From Taenia hydatigena (taxonomy: Eukaryota > Platyhelminthes > Cestoda > Cyclophyllidea > Taeniidae), in the NCBI GenBank assembly GCA_036345935.2, contig JADWOT020000001.1, forward strand, positions 1,674,001 through 1,738,000: DNA of 64,000 bases, read 5' to 3'. The translations under genes were made by a program, and so were the position numbers. Below the pieces are notes generated by a model. The model was not told where the DNA came from, did not search any database, and saw only the letters and a program-made list of their open reading frames with translations. Numbering within the stretch: position 1 is the stretch's first letter; the number at the start of each line of letters is the position of its first letter. This document shows positions 11,661 through 23,000 of this stretch, piece by piece.

Positions 11661-12179
11661 TGGCAATTCCTTTTTTAGTCTTCGTAGCGTGCTACTAAAT
11701 TCATTTTGTAGGCACAGTATGACGAGTTCCGATTTCCTGCATACTTCTAGTTTATGTGCTTTAAATCGTTTCTTCTTTCACTGTTTGCTTCATTAGCCAG
11801 CAATTCCTTCAAAACGAATATTGTGCACTAGACTAAATCTAATTGTGTCATGTAGCGAGTAACGCCAGTCGGAATCCTTGCCTAACTTGGCTCACGTCGT
11901 CTGATGTGAAAAGGGAAGCACATTTTATGCATTTCGAATACCAGCATACAAGTCGCTGATAACTAGGTTCCCGGGTATTTGTGTACTAACAGCTAATTCT
12001 TTTCCACTTTTGTTGTTGATGGCAGATGTTGCCAGTTGGCTAATTCCAATGAGACACCAATAGAAATAATAGAGGCAGCCAGCTCCTTAACGCTGAACTC
12101 AATCCCCACTACCTCTTCGGACCATTGTTGCAGTTTGTAAGCGAAAATTTTGATTTGGTTTAAAATACATCTCGTTCTT
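11661..12179. other. Unassigned sequence
   Basis: No gene, RNA or repeat unit recognised. The part around 12010-12160 has a loose similarity to FnIII-gene intron or tail sequence (a Ser/Thr-poor open frame on the minus strand), but I cannot support it. Confidence 0.4.
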
Positions 12180-13245
12180 CTTTTCTGCACACCTCCCTCG
12201 CATATGGATGGCACATGGAAGGCATATTTGTTTGCCCAGTTAATCCATCAGCGCAGCCATCGCGTCGTCATCGGTACTGAGTGTGAGCAAGTTCGTCGGA
12301 TTAGCAAACTTTCATGGAGCCCACTAACCGATATCCTTATGGGGAGGTTCCATCAAACTCCTTGGATCAGGCGCATTTCTCACACTAAAAGGTGTATCAC
12401 ACGAATACCTGCTGCTATGTGGGGCAACATACCACCTTAATCAGCCTGCCAAAGCCCTTGACACTAGTGCAAACCTTTGCGAGGAAAGGGCACATCGTCT
12501 CCGCTGTCAACCCTGTCACTGTAATCAACAGTCTTGATAATCGGTCCCAACTGATATCGTTCATAAAGCGCAATTTAGCTATCCAAACCGTCTAAAACAA
12601 TGACAGAGGCACGATTCGCAGTTCGTGCTGTTGTTCGGTGCTGCCTCCATGCTCACCTATCAAATGCTCCACTGGGTGATGGTGATGATGGCAGCAATAA
12701 CTGGCTTTCGTCAAAGTCAGGGTCTACAGCTTTTGACGAGAAGAAGAAGTAGAAGAGGGAGAAGGGGAAGCCGATGGGAGTCAAGTGTTTGGTGGATTTC
12801 CAAACGCATTCAACAAATTAGGCGTCAGTCATTGAAATCCATCGTCATTAGAATGGCAAACCATTAAATACACTACCTAAGCAATTCAAACCAATCACCT
12901 GAAGTATCATGCAGCGAAAGTCAACGGAACTAGGTATTGTAGCTGGGAAACAATGTCTGTACAGCAGTCGCAGCCTTTTCTAGGCGCTTATTCCAGCCTT
13001 AAATAACTTTGTTTGCACTTCATTTCACATTTGATAGGTGGCACAGGGCCTATTCCGATCGGTTGGATTAATTCACAGACGATGTGGCGAACGATGGCCA
13101 TCACCTCGATGCATCATCAGTGGAGGGTAATGAGAAGGAGAAGAATTTCCACAGCTAACGGCCTTACTGAGTGGGATTAAACGAAGTGGATATCCTGTGG
13201 ATGTAGGATAATGTAGACTTAATTTTCCAACTGGATTGGCAGAAG
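12180..13245. repeat. Inverted repeat IR-1, right arm
   Basis: Partner of 6305-7060 (see that entry). The outer part pairs tightly. The inner part is longer here and includes 12560-12980, which also matches 52500-52870 on the same strand through AGGCACGATTCGCA, TTCAACAAATTAGG, GCAATTCAAACCAATCACC and GGAAACAATGTC. No coding function is supported. Confidence 0.75.
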
Positions 13246-13892
13246 TGGGTTACATTGTGCCAGTGGTTGCGTGCGTGAAAGGACCGTGATCAATGGCGAG
13301 AGAATACTGCTGTGGCTGGTAAAAGAATAGGGGAAAATGACCAACGAAGAATTGGATGAAGAACAAATTGATGAGTACGGAAAGGAAGAAATGAATTGAA
13401 TAAATATTGGTGTATAGATGCATGGAATCGGGATTAATTATGTGGTAGATGGGATGCTGGGTGGAAGTGGACAATGGAGAGAGAGGCGGGTAGAGAGGGA
13501 TCGCGAAGAAAGGTGGGCTGGTGAACGCAGCCAACTAGACGAACGCCTCTGCGACTTTGGGCATCAAGTTCTCTCATTAGATTCAAAGACGGCCTTAGAA
13601 TCTTAAGTCAGTCTTCATCCCCTTCTTTACGATACGCGACTGCCAACTAACTAAGTTGTTAATTTTTACAGTCTTTTGCCAAGCATATGCAACAAAATAA
13701 AACCCACCTGAGCATTGATGAGATTTGCATAAAACGCAAGTAATTTTATTTGCTATTCACAAATGGTTTACTGCAGTCGCTTTACAGTTAACAGATGGCT
13801 TTCAAATTGGCCATTCTGCTGCGTGACAGACAAATGTGAGCGCTGAGCTGCAATACTCGGAGTAGATTAAATTCTCGGTGAATTGCCAAGTC
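13246..13892 (-). other. Downstream region of gene B with unit U fragment
   Basis: 13246-13530 is a GATG-type unit U fragment, starting with GTGCCAGTGGTTGCGTGCG. From about 13610 the sequence matches 48450-48722, the region downstream of gene D. Shared landmarks are CAGTCTTTT..CAAGCA.ATGCAAC, TTTATTTG and TTTACAGTT. It therefore represents the 3' untranslated and trailing part of B. Confidence 0.65.
13745..13750 (-). terminator. Polyadenylation signal of gene B
   Basis: TTTATT on the plus strand reads AATAAA on the minus strand, about 145 bases past the stop codon of gene B. Gene D has the same signal in the same context (48562-48567). Confidence 0.65.
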
Positions 13893-15086
13893 TCACAATA
13901 GAGCCATGAAAGCTAGTAGGGCTGCAGTGGCTAAAGCAGCGGAGGTAGATCTACCGGTAGCGGCGGTCGTGAGCGTGGAGGAGGAATCTGTAAAATTGGT
14001 TGTCGCAGATTTCGACGCCGATGGCCTCGACGTGGCGTTTGTAAGAGACTGGGTGGACTTGTTATTACTTGTGACTGTAGGAGTCGTTGAGGAACTCGCA
14101 ATCGTTACTGGCCATTTATCCCCTGCAATCCGAAACAACAAATTTGCTTCATAAGATCTTTTGAATTTTACATTCCACCTGCGGTAGATTTTATGACAGA
14201 GGCCACTACAAATAAAGCTGTAAAAAAAAATACCTTCAAGCAGTAGTTCAGATTTTGGCAAATAGAGCATAAAAACTCACATTCCTCCCCACTTGATGTA
14301 GCTGTCCTTACTTCATCACTGCAGGCAGTGTATTTGTCTTCATTTAAAGTGCAAACAAATGCATAAATGGGTTCGTTTGGCCTCAGGCCTGAAATGGTGT
14401 AATCGTTGAATTTGGTGAGGTGAACATCGCCTTTCTGAATATTTTCATATTTCCAAGTGACGATGTAAGTAGTGGTAATCCCGTTGGGTGGAGAAGGCGG
14501 TTCCCAACTCACGCGCACGTTAGAAGGACCGATTACTTCAAGTGTCACATTCTCAGGAGCCCCAGAGTCTGAAAAAATGGGAATGCATAGATATGCCTGC
14601 ATTAGCGCAGAGAGGCTAATAAAGATTTATTTGTCCCAATGTGCTTCTACGTTCCAGAATGGAGTGCAAAATGCTCCAGCATTAGAATGATTGCCAGAAA
14701 GGGGACTAGGAGTGAATGGAAAGGCCTGCGTTGATTTCTGCACTTACTGACGGATCGAATTAAACGCCAGGAGGCATGAGGCAATGCAAGGGGATGAATA
14801 AGTCTTCGCAGTGGCACTAAGTCGACTTGACAGTGTCAAGATGGAATGTAAAGTGGCGTGACGCATTACAAGCGGGCTACAGCAGATAAGTAATTTTAGC
14901 ACTCTTGTTATGCCTGTCGGATGTGCTGAATAATTACTAACAAATGCACCAAATCTCTTTTGTCAAATGCTTATGACGACGTGTTGATGAAAGCAAAGCA
15001 TGCGTAGGTGTCTCACCTGCTGCTAGTGTGAAATCGCCATGCAAGAATAAAGTTGCCAGCAGTGTGAAGCAGAGCGAAAGGGACAT
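13893..15086 (-). CDS. FnIII-domain, GPI-anchored oncosphere-antigen-like protein B
   Basis: Spliced CDS on the minus strand: exon 1 15086-15017, exon 2 14568-14281, exon 3 14122-13893 (195 aa). Residues 1-23 are a signal peptide starting MSLSLCFTLL. Residues 24-119 are one FnIII domain with VSWEPP (strand B), TYIVTWKY (strand C) and the TISGLRP turn, plus a Cys pair (VC...CSD) closing a 9-residue loop. Residues 120-195 are a Ser/Thr-rich stalk ending in a hydrophobic ALATAALLAFMALL anchor signal. Introns are GT-AG: intron 1 uses GTGAGA and TTTTCAG, intron 2 uses GTGAGT and TTGCAG, both phase 1. Architecture matches the EG95/TSOL18-type host-protective antigens of taeniids, which are secreted or surface proteins of the oncosphere; the specific role here is inferred. 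Possible N-glycosylation sites are NVT, NAT and NFT. Gene C lies head-to-head. The tail is a few residues shorter than in C and D. Confidence 0.85.
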
Positions 15087-15334
15087 CTCGCCTCTAAAAG
15101 CGAAATCAGAACTCGTATGTACAGCTTACACACATGTGTTTATAAGCGTGTAGTAAGGGGATGTAAGCCAATGGCACGGCCTACTTCTGACCTACGGAGC
15201 AAATGACGCCCTCGCACGCACACTGTGGAACCACACACGGTATGGGGTAATTTGAGTGATTGTGATGGGTTTCTCTGGTAGCGACGCCTGACGGCTCACC
15301 TTCACACCATCAGCCATGGAGGCGCTTTTCGATT
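14661..15334. repeat. Inverted repeat IR-3, left arm
   Basis: The reverse complement of 16421-17094. Paired positions sum to 31755, for example CTTTTCGATT at 15325-15334 against AATCGAAAAG at 16421-16430. The arm covers most of intron 1, exon 1 and about 250 bases of 5' flank of gene B. It stops about 90 bases before the FnIII exon. A third copy with about 95% identity lies at 49.56-49.99 kb around exon 1 of gene D. Confidence 0.93.
15087..15185 (-). promoter_or_regulatory. Putative promoter of gene B
   Basis: On the minus strand TATAAA (plus-strand 15139-15144) lies about 55 bases before the ATG, and an ATTGG (inverted CCAAT) element lies about 30 bases further upstream. Genes C and D have the same two elements at the same spacing, and pseudogene A has altered ones. 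Function is inferred from conservation. Confidence 0.55.
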
Positions 15335-15624
15335 GAAGTGGATGAAGCAGGGAAAAGGAACTGACCCAACGACATGGGCCAGAACAGAAAGAAGAGCAAG
15401 ACTGCCTCTCTCCACAGTAGTTAGCAGACCCCAGCGCGTGCTTGTCTACCTCTTTAGCACGTTAACGTCAGTGGAACCCTTCATCGCATCAAGCATCATT
15501 CTCGAATCCCACTTTCCCAGTCCTTCTGCACCGCCTTACTCATATTTCGTTTCGTCTTGCTCTTCTTTCTGTTCTGGCCCATGTCGTTGGGTCAGTTCCT
15601 TTTCCCTGCTTCATTCACTTCAAT
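15332..15624. repeat. 71-bp inverted repeat (hairpin) at the IR-3 junction
   Basis: 15332-15402 is the reverse complement of 15554-15624 with a single mismatch (GTGGATG against GTGAATG), enclosing 151 bases. Both arms contain GACATGGGCCAGAACAGAA or its complement. Its outer left end overlaps the inner end of IR-3 by three bases, so the two inversion joints coincide. Confidence 0.93.
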
Positions 15625-16420
15625 CATTGCGATGTGCTACCTTCACCTTTGCTGCTAATAACGCTGGTAGAATTTCGGAGGACCCTGGAGCTGGCAGACA
15701 CCACGGAGAGGCGCGTGGCTCACCACTTATCGTTGTCATGATCGGTTTCCTTGTCAGATATGACGCGAGTGTTGTCAAGCATACCATCCAACTATTGCTA
15801 TTTCACCATGCCGCCTGCACGCAACACACGGCTCATGCCTACGCGTCTACACCAAGCCAAAGCACGCCCACCAGTCCACCTTGGCCTCTCACACGTTCAC
15901 CCACTGACCTCTCTCTGCTTTCACATCATTGTCCATCACACTTCTTCATTTCTCTGCCAAGTTAAGTTAGATGTAGCTGGTGACCTGGGCTCTGCATTTA
16001 CCACTGATAAGGAGGAGGTGAATTCGCTGGCTGCTCATCCTAGCGACTTGTGATGCATGGTTCTTCTATTGTTGAGCATTGGCACTGTCATTCAACAGGC
16101 GATAACAACTCCGTTCCCAGTAAAGCTGGTGAAGGTAGCGTTAGTCGCCTTACGATCCACTTCTCCTCCACTTTCATGCACTCAGTTGCGTGCTCTTTTC
16201 TCCTTCCTCTTGATTTTGAGTATTAACACATGCATGTCCACTCACACCAGGTCACTTGGGTTGGCATTTGCCTAACCGGAGACCTATCTCACTTCCAGAC
16301 ATTGTGGCAAGCACAGCAATTTTTACGTTGCGTAGATCCACCTAGTTAACAGAATGTATGATTGGAAGCAATCAACTCTCACACAGTGCGCATATTATGG
16401 TGCCTTATTATCGGCTAGGC
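15625..16420 (+). repeat. Spacer between genes B and C with R1 copy 4
   Basis: 15770-16090 is an R1 copy, including CCACCAGTCCACCTTGG, CACTGACCTCTCTCTGC and GATGTAGCTGGTGACC. From 16330 to 16420 the sequence matches 23930-24040 upstream of relic F: GTAGATCCAC, GGAAGCA.TC.ACTCTCACAC and GGCTAGGCAATCGAA. A 210 aa open frame from 15333 runs across the hairpin and R1 and is not considered a gene. Confidence 0.6.
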
Positions 16421-17094
16421 AATCGAAAAGCGCCTCCATGGCTGATGGTGTGAAGGTGAGCCGTCAGGCGTCGCTACCAGAGAAACCCATCACAATCACT
16501 CAAATTACCCCATACCGTGTGTGGTTCCACAGTGTGCGTGCGAGGGCGTCATTTGCTCCGTAGGTCAGAAGTAGGCCGTGCCATTGGCTTACATCCCCTT
16601 ACTACACGCTTATAAACACATGTGTGTAAGCTGTACATACGAGTTCTGATTTCGCTTTTAGAGGCGAGATGTCCCTTTCGCTCTGCTTCACACTGCTGGC
16701 AACTTTATTCTTGCATGGCGATTTCACACTAGCAGCAGGTGAGACACCTACGCATGCTTTGCTTTCATCAACACGTCGTCATAAGCATTTGACAAAAGAG
16801 ATTTGGTGCATTTGTTAGTAATTATTCAGCACATCCGACAGGCATAACAAGAGTGCTAAAATTACTTATCTGCTGTAGCCCGCTTGTAATGCGTCACGCC
16901 ACTTTACATTCCATCTTGACGCTGTCAAGTCGACTTAGTGCCACTGCGAAGACTTATTCATCCCCTTGCATTGCCTCATGCCTCCTGGCGTTTAATTCGA
17001 TCCGTCAGTAAGTGCAGAAATCAACGCAGGCCTTTCCATTCACTCCTAGTCCCCTTTCTGGCAATCATTCTAATGCTGGAGCATTTTGCATCCA
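16421..17094. repeat. Inverted repeat IR-3, right arm
   Basis: Partner of 14661-15334. It carries the 5' flank, promoter elements, exon 1 and most of intron 1 of gene C. The signal peptides encoded on the two arms are identical. Confidence 0.93.
16580..16668 (+). promoter_or_regulatory. Putative promoter of gene C
   Basis: ATTGG (inverted CCAAT) at 16583-16587 and TATAAA at 16611-16616, 53 bases before the ATG at 16669. The arrangement is the same in genes B and D. Confidence 0.55.
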
Positions 17095-18057
17095 TTATGC
17101 TTAATTAGGAGGTACGTGGAGGCACACTGGTACAAATGAAACTCTCTTTCTTCCAACGCCAATGGAGATATATTGCCGCATTTCTTTTGTGCAGACCCTA
17201 GGGCACCGCAGAACTTCCAACTTGAAGTAATCGGTCCTTCCAAGGTGCGTATGAGTTGGGAACCACCTTTGCAACCCCTCGGGACTGTTGCTGGCTATGT
17301 TATCACCTGGAATTACCAAAATGCTCTGTTAGGCGGTATACACCTCACCGAATCCGAAGAGTACACTATTTCGGGTTTGACGCCAACTAAACCCATTTTT
17401 GCATTTGTTTGTGCACAAATTCAAACAAATGCATCAAATCCACGTAAACTCACTGTCTGCAGTGACAAAGTGAGAATTACTACACCGAGTGCGGAAGAAT
17501 GTGAGTTTCTTCTGTTTATTTTGTCGAAGGCAAAAATGATCGCTTGAAAGGTACCAAGTCTAATTCAATCAATCGTACAATTGCACCCGTTTATTACCAC
17601 CCAAATACGATTTCGCTGCTTCTTTTTACGAAAAACTCTGACATGAACCTACTGTAGGCATTTCCGTTAGACCCGCCTCATGTGGCACTCCGAAATGCCT
17701 CATTTTACGCAAATAACTGTTCGTTGACGTGTTGGAGTTAAAGTATATAGTAAATGAAAGTTGTTGTTTTTATATAAAGGGCAAAAATCGTCGATAGGAC
17801 CTGCAAGTTCCACAACGACTCTCACAATCACAACCAATAGCAGTCCTGCTCAATCTTCCACAATCTCCACGTCTTCTACAACCACGACAAATAGCAGGTC
17901 TGTCGATACTTCTACTATCGCTTCGACAGGGCCTTATGCAACGGCCAATTCTACAGATTTCTCAAACACGCCTACGACAACCACCACTGATGGATCTACC
18001 TGCGCTGCTCTAGCCACTGCAGCATTACTGGCTTCTGTGGCTTTGGTGCTCGCATAA
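16669..18057 (+). CDS. FnIII-domain, GPI-anchored oncosphere-antigen-like protein C
   Basis: Spliced CDS: exon 1 16669-16738, exon 2 17195-17500, exon 3 17780-18057 (217 aa). Residues 1-23 are a signal peptide identical to B and D. Residues 24-125 are an FnIII domain with MSWEPP, GYVITWNY and TISGLTP. It has the family Cys pair, but the loop between them is 15 residues (9 in B and D) and includes NAS, a possible glycosylation site. Residues 126-217 are a long Ser/Thr-rich stalk (many TTT and SST runs) and a hydrophobic ALATAALLASVALVLA end, typical of a GPI-anchor signal. Donors are GTGAGA and GTGAGT, acceptors TTGTGCAG and ATAAAG, both introns phase 1. The start was chosen because the 70-nt exon is conserved in all copies. 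It is the longest intact member and sits head-to-head with B. Oncosphere antigen function is inferred from the family. Confidence 0.87.
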
Positions 18058-18942
18058 ATTATCTTGTGAGCCACTGCAATTCACCAATTACTTGACCTAC
18101 TCCGAGTATTGCGGCACAATGCTCACGTTTGCTTGCCACACTGTCTATTCTCCTTGCGGGTTTCATTACTCCGCAGAATGGTCAATTTGACTACCATCTC
18201 TCAACTGTAAAGAGACTGTGTTAAACAAATGTTAAACAATAAATAAAATTCTTTACATTCCTCTCCATTCTTGCCGATGTTTACACGGATTCTACCATGT
18301 TGCATTTGCTAATAATAAGACTGAAAAATGGACAACTTAGTCTGGAAACAACCTTGAATCCAGAGGGAGAAGATGTTGCCTAAAGTCGCGAAAGTTCTCA
18401 GCATCTTGGCTGCTTATAATTGTCCGCTCCAGTTCTCTGACCACTACGGTAACAAAACTTCAACTGCTACAACAGCCACTTTAGGCGCAATGTCACTCAA
18501 TCACTGGTAAGTGCGCCTAATTGAGTCGTCCGAGTGACTGAAGTTGCGTTAGAAAAGCACTCAGATCCAGATCTACATGCCGCAGACATGCAAACACTCA
18601 AGCCCAATATTCACCAGCTTACATGGTAGTTAACACACACACGCTGACCGACTAGACCACCGATTCTGGTCTTGGAATCTGCTATTGATGAACAGGGTGG
18701 GTAATCGCTAGCATTGGGTCAATCACCCACAACAAAATCCGAGGCAATTGCATCTGCTTCTTTTAGTCAGACAGACGAAATGCGTCTATTCATTGTCTTG
18801 TTAGGCCGAAACTCTGACTCGAGTCCTCAACCTCTGCCAATAATTTCGAAACAGGCATCCGTGTAAAGGAATATCTGGCAATGGTTGAGAAGTAAATCAA
18901 CATCCAGCGTAGGTACGTAGCCACTCAGCCAGGAATCGACAC
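18058..18942 (+). other. 3' region of gene C and shared downstream block
   Basis: AATAAATAAA at 18238-18247 is the likely polyadenylation signal, about 180 bases after the stop. The rest matches 4434-5399 after pseudogene A, including CTCCGCAGAATGG, TTGAATCCAGAGGGAG and CTGCTATTGATGAAC. No further gene. Confidence 0.7.
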
Positions 18943-19720
18943 CCTTTTGTTACTAGGCTTTAAGTCCCCCTGTTCTCTACTGAGCACATTGCCATACCTA
19001 TCGAATCACTTTCATCGCCGAAATGACTCGCGCTGCAATATTTCATTCCCAAAACATTACGTCTTGATGGAATGAAAGATGTCGCTTAGTAAGATGGCCA
19101 TCTGCTAGGTGGTTCATTGGACCTCTGGAGGACAAGTCTTGGATTCGCGACATGGACTTCGCACCATGCTGATTACTTCGTAGACCCTCCACACGGCAGT
19201 GAACAGCATGTCCATCCACATCACGTCAACTCCTTCCCACATCAATGCGCACTGGGTGCACCACGTTCAGGAGCTTCGTTTGGGAGGGCGTCACAATGGG
19301 TTTGCTCGATGACAGCGCTAACAACCGACATCAACTAAAATCACCCACCACGAGTCACCATAATGAGAAGTCAGCAAATTCGCCTCGTCATAATGAGTGG
19401 TGAAGGCAGACCTCAAATAACCAGCTACATCTGCAAGCAACTTAATTTGGCAGAGAAATTAGAAGTGAGATGAGGTGGATGCGACGTGATGGACAGTGAT
19501 GAGAAAGCAGAGAGAGGTCAGTAGGTGAACGTGTGAGAGGCCAAGGTGGACTGGTGGGCGTGCTTTGGCTTGGTGTAGACGTGCATGCATGAGCCGTGTG
19601 TTGCGTGCAGGTGGCATGGTGAAATAGCAATAGTTGGTTGGCATGCTTGACTGCCTCTCGTCGCGGTGCCAAGAAGACATGGATTTGGCACTCATCCACT
19701 CACATTTTTACTCAACTGAC
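18943..19720. repeat. Inverted repeat IR-2, right arm (contains R1 copy 5)
   Basis: Partner of 10883-11660, R1 in reverse orientation. The pairing ends outward near AAAATGTGAGTGG, read on the minus strand at about 19717. Confidence 0.9.
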
Positions 19721-20002
19721 TAACTCCTCATCCTTCATCGTCTCCAGTCATCCATTCTTCATTTACACATTCCATCCTCTTATCCATCCTTCCTCCATTT
19801 CAGCATGCGTCCATCAGTCTACCTTTTATCTTCATTCCTCTCTCGCTGCCTTCCGTTATTTTATACCTTGTTAACCAAAAATTTAATTTTTCTTATCATT
19901 TAACCTATTTCATTATCTATTGCTTTTTTTACTGTTTTGTCCTTATTCACTTGCCGTTGTGCCTTCTATCCATCCCATTTGCCAATCCTTTTCCATAGAC
20001 TT
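19721..20002 (+). repeat. Unit U fragment, CATCC-rich section
   Basis: C/T-rich sequence leading to CATTTGCCAATCC near 19977, the motif at which the giant palindrome begins. A diverged match (about 75-80% over some 40 bases) lies just outside the other palindrome end. Confidence 0.6.
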
Positions 20003-23000
20003 TCACCACCCACAGCAGTCTTCTCTCACCGTCGTTTGCAGGCCTTTTGCGCACGCAACTACTGGCACAATGGGACTCACGTTTGCCAAGCAAGTTGCAC
20101 AATTAAATCTGCAACGCATTTTATCTACAAAATAGCTATTTATAACTCTGATAGTAGGCATTGTGTGTTCGCCTGAAATCCCAGCCTGCATTAAGTCCGT
20201 TTCCCTTGATCCAGCCATCCATCGCTCACACATCCTACCTACATTCATCTCTGTGCTCTCCTCATCTTCACCCTTCCACCTACTAAACCATCCACCCATT
20301 CACCCATCCACTGCCTCCATTCAGCACTTAAATGCCTTTCCTCCACCACTTCTTCCATGGCTCCATTTATTTGTCCAGGAGCATTCCTTCTGCTAAGCTC
20401 TACTGCGCCGTCATTAACATCTACTTACAACATTCGGCCAGATGCTACGCCCACCATCAGACCGGACTCGTTTTATGATAGACGGTTATCCCAATTGCCA
20501 AAAGGAATGATCAGAAGCAGGTAAGTGAGGAATATGCACCGTCTTGCTGCTGTCGTACTCGCCGCTTAGCAGTGTGTTCAAACAACAGGGCAGCCAAGTA
20601 GACGGCAGCACATGTGCACGTGGAGGGCGTAAACGAAGACGAAGAGAATGACAAGGGATACAGGGTGGAAGAGGGACACTGCGTTTGGAGTGCATGCAAG
20701 AATGCAAAGAGAAGATTGTGAGGGGCAAGATAGAGGAGGGAGGAGAGTGCTTGTAATGTGGGAAGCACCCTACTGAGGTTATTAAGTAAGACCTGCATGA
20801 CGAGTTGTGTCTTATTTGCTTTCTGCAGTTTCTTTCTCCACTTCTCATGCTATTAGGCAGTGGTGGATGCCCATGTCATCAAAGCCATATGTTTCCTTTC
20901 TAATGCCTGACAATTGGCACTATGTCAGGCGAAGTAAAATGTTGACTTTCAAGGCGTAAAAGACGAAATTAGTAAATCGGTGTTTGTGTGAGTGGACTCG
21001 CACCCAGTCGAGCTGCAAAGAAGGGACATCGAGGCAATGGAGATGCAATGTGCGCTCCTTTAGTGCTGACGTGGATGCGTCTACTGGGTGAGATATGAGG
21101 ACAGACACATGCGTCTCTCATCCCAGTGATGCAGGCACTAATGTGTCCGTGTTAGTTGGATTGGCCTCCAACACTGCACGGCTGAGAAACACATTTGAAT
21201 TCTGCCTTCGTGTGTGTAACAGCAGGTCAACCATCAAAACATTGTGCACATTTTAGAAGTTGGGATGGAAATAGAGCACTTTAGACGTCCACGAGCATAG
21301 CTGTTGTTGGGCAAGCGGCGTGAACTGTGAATGCACTTATTCTACTTTGTGAGAGGAAAAAGCGTTTGTGCGAAGTAAGCAGTGCCAACATAAACAAGGT
21401 TGTTTGGCAAATTTGAACCTTACCTCTTTGTGTAGTGATGAACATTAGTTGGAATCTGCGCCTCACTGGACTCATGTTTTTCGCTGATGTTAGCTACTGA
21501 CTCTGCGTCAAATGCGACACACAAATTCACAAGTGCTAAGGAAAGTGTCATTTGTCTTTAAATTTTGGCGAAATCGGACCACATGAGTCTGGAGAGGCGC
21601 AGAATTCAGCGCACTTTCATCGCTACAAAGTAGGGTGAGATTAAGAACAAACAAAAATAATCATTTACATTGCCACCACTTACTGTTGTGCAGCGCCTTT
21701 TCCTTCGAAAATAGTGGTATTAGAGTGGAAACCTTTTTTTGCAAAAGGCCCCAATTTGTAATCAACAAGCATCCAAAGCCGAACTCTCCAACTTCAACTA
21801 TGCTCGGAGATGTCTGACATGCTCCATTTCCACCCGAACCTGCGAATGGTGCAGAGCGATCTAACACTCGAGCCATTGTCACACATACACACAGGGACAA
21901 TTCAAATGGGCTGACATGCTGTGTAATGCGGGGAGCCAATCAGACCAACGTGGATACGTCAGTGTGTCCATCACTGAGGTGCACCGCACTAACAGATGAC
22001 AAGGAGCCACACAGCTCACCTACTTCACGCAACACATTGTCGGACCGATCGTGCTAGGGACAAAATCGTTGAGGGAACGGCTTTTGTAATCCTAACTTCT
22101 TTTCTACAGAGAAACCGCGTGTCAGTGAAGTGGGCCACTGCTCAGAAGTGTGTTTTGTCGCCAACTTTGGGGATGAATTCTCTTCTGAGCCTCTCACTTG
22201 ACTCGCGCTCTCATACCACAACAGGTCATTGTCAACGATATGTGGACTAGCAGTCGCCTTGAATTTAAGACCAATGAAATCACCGTAGGCGTGCTAGAAT
22301 AGGGACACACGCTGTCTCCATCATTCAGTCAGCTGTCGCGTACACACGCACACACAAGCCCCGTGCGCACCCATCTTGCTTACTTGTACGAGGTCAGTGA
22401 CAAGGGCATCCGTTGTGAAATCGTTCTCTCCCTTCTTAGTCTGCTCGCTCATCGCCTCGTTCTCTGAGGCTCGAACCTGCATTTTGTTGGCCGCTAAAAT
22501 CAACCCAATGCAACCAGAATTCCACACACTGTGGTGGAGTGGTGGGGTAGGGAATGAAGCCACTGCTTGTGGAAGTGGCAAGGTGAGGAAGTGTGTCGGA
22601 CAGAGGACTCGCACAACTTCTCGAGGCTAAAAGTGCTGCTGAAGCGAATGACACATTCACGGTGGATGGAGGAGTGAGAGTTAGGACATCCACACGATTT
22701 GCCAGTGGTTGTGTGGCAAAAGAATCGTGATAGTTAGTGAGAGGAGAATGCTGTGGGTGGTGAAACACTGGAGGAAAGTGACTGGCAAATGAATTGGGTG
22801 CGGTAGAAAACAGCGAGTAGAAGAGGGAAACAACTGCACAACAAGTGGTTTCATGATGAGGAGAATGGAGGGAAATCATTTGAATGTGCGAAGGGGGAAG
22901 GAAGCAATTGGTGGCTTAATGCAAGGAAATAGGATGCGTGACAAGTTAAGTGGAATATTGGATGGGTGGGAAAGAAAGAAAGAAAGAAAGAAAGAAAGAA

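Noticed and set aside
15333..15965. 210-codon plus-strand frame between B and C
   Set aside because: It crosses the 71-bp hairpin and an R1 repeat, and no relative of it exists at other R1 copies.
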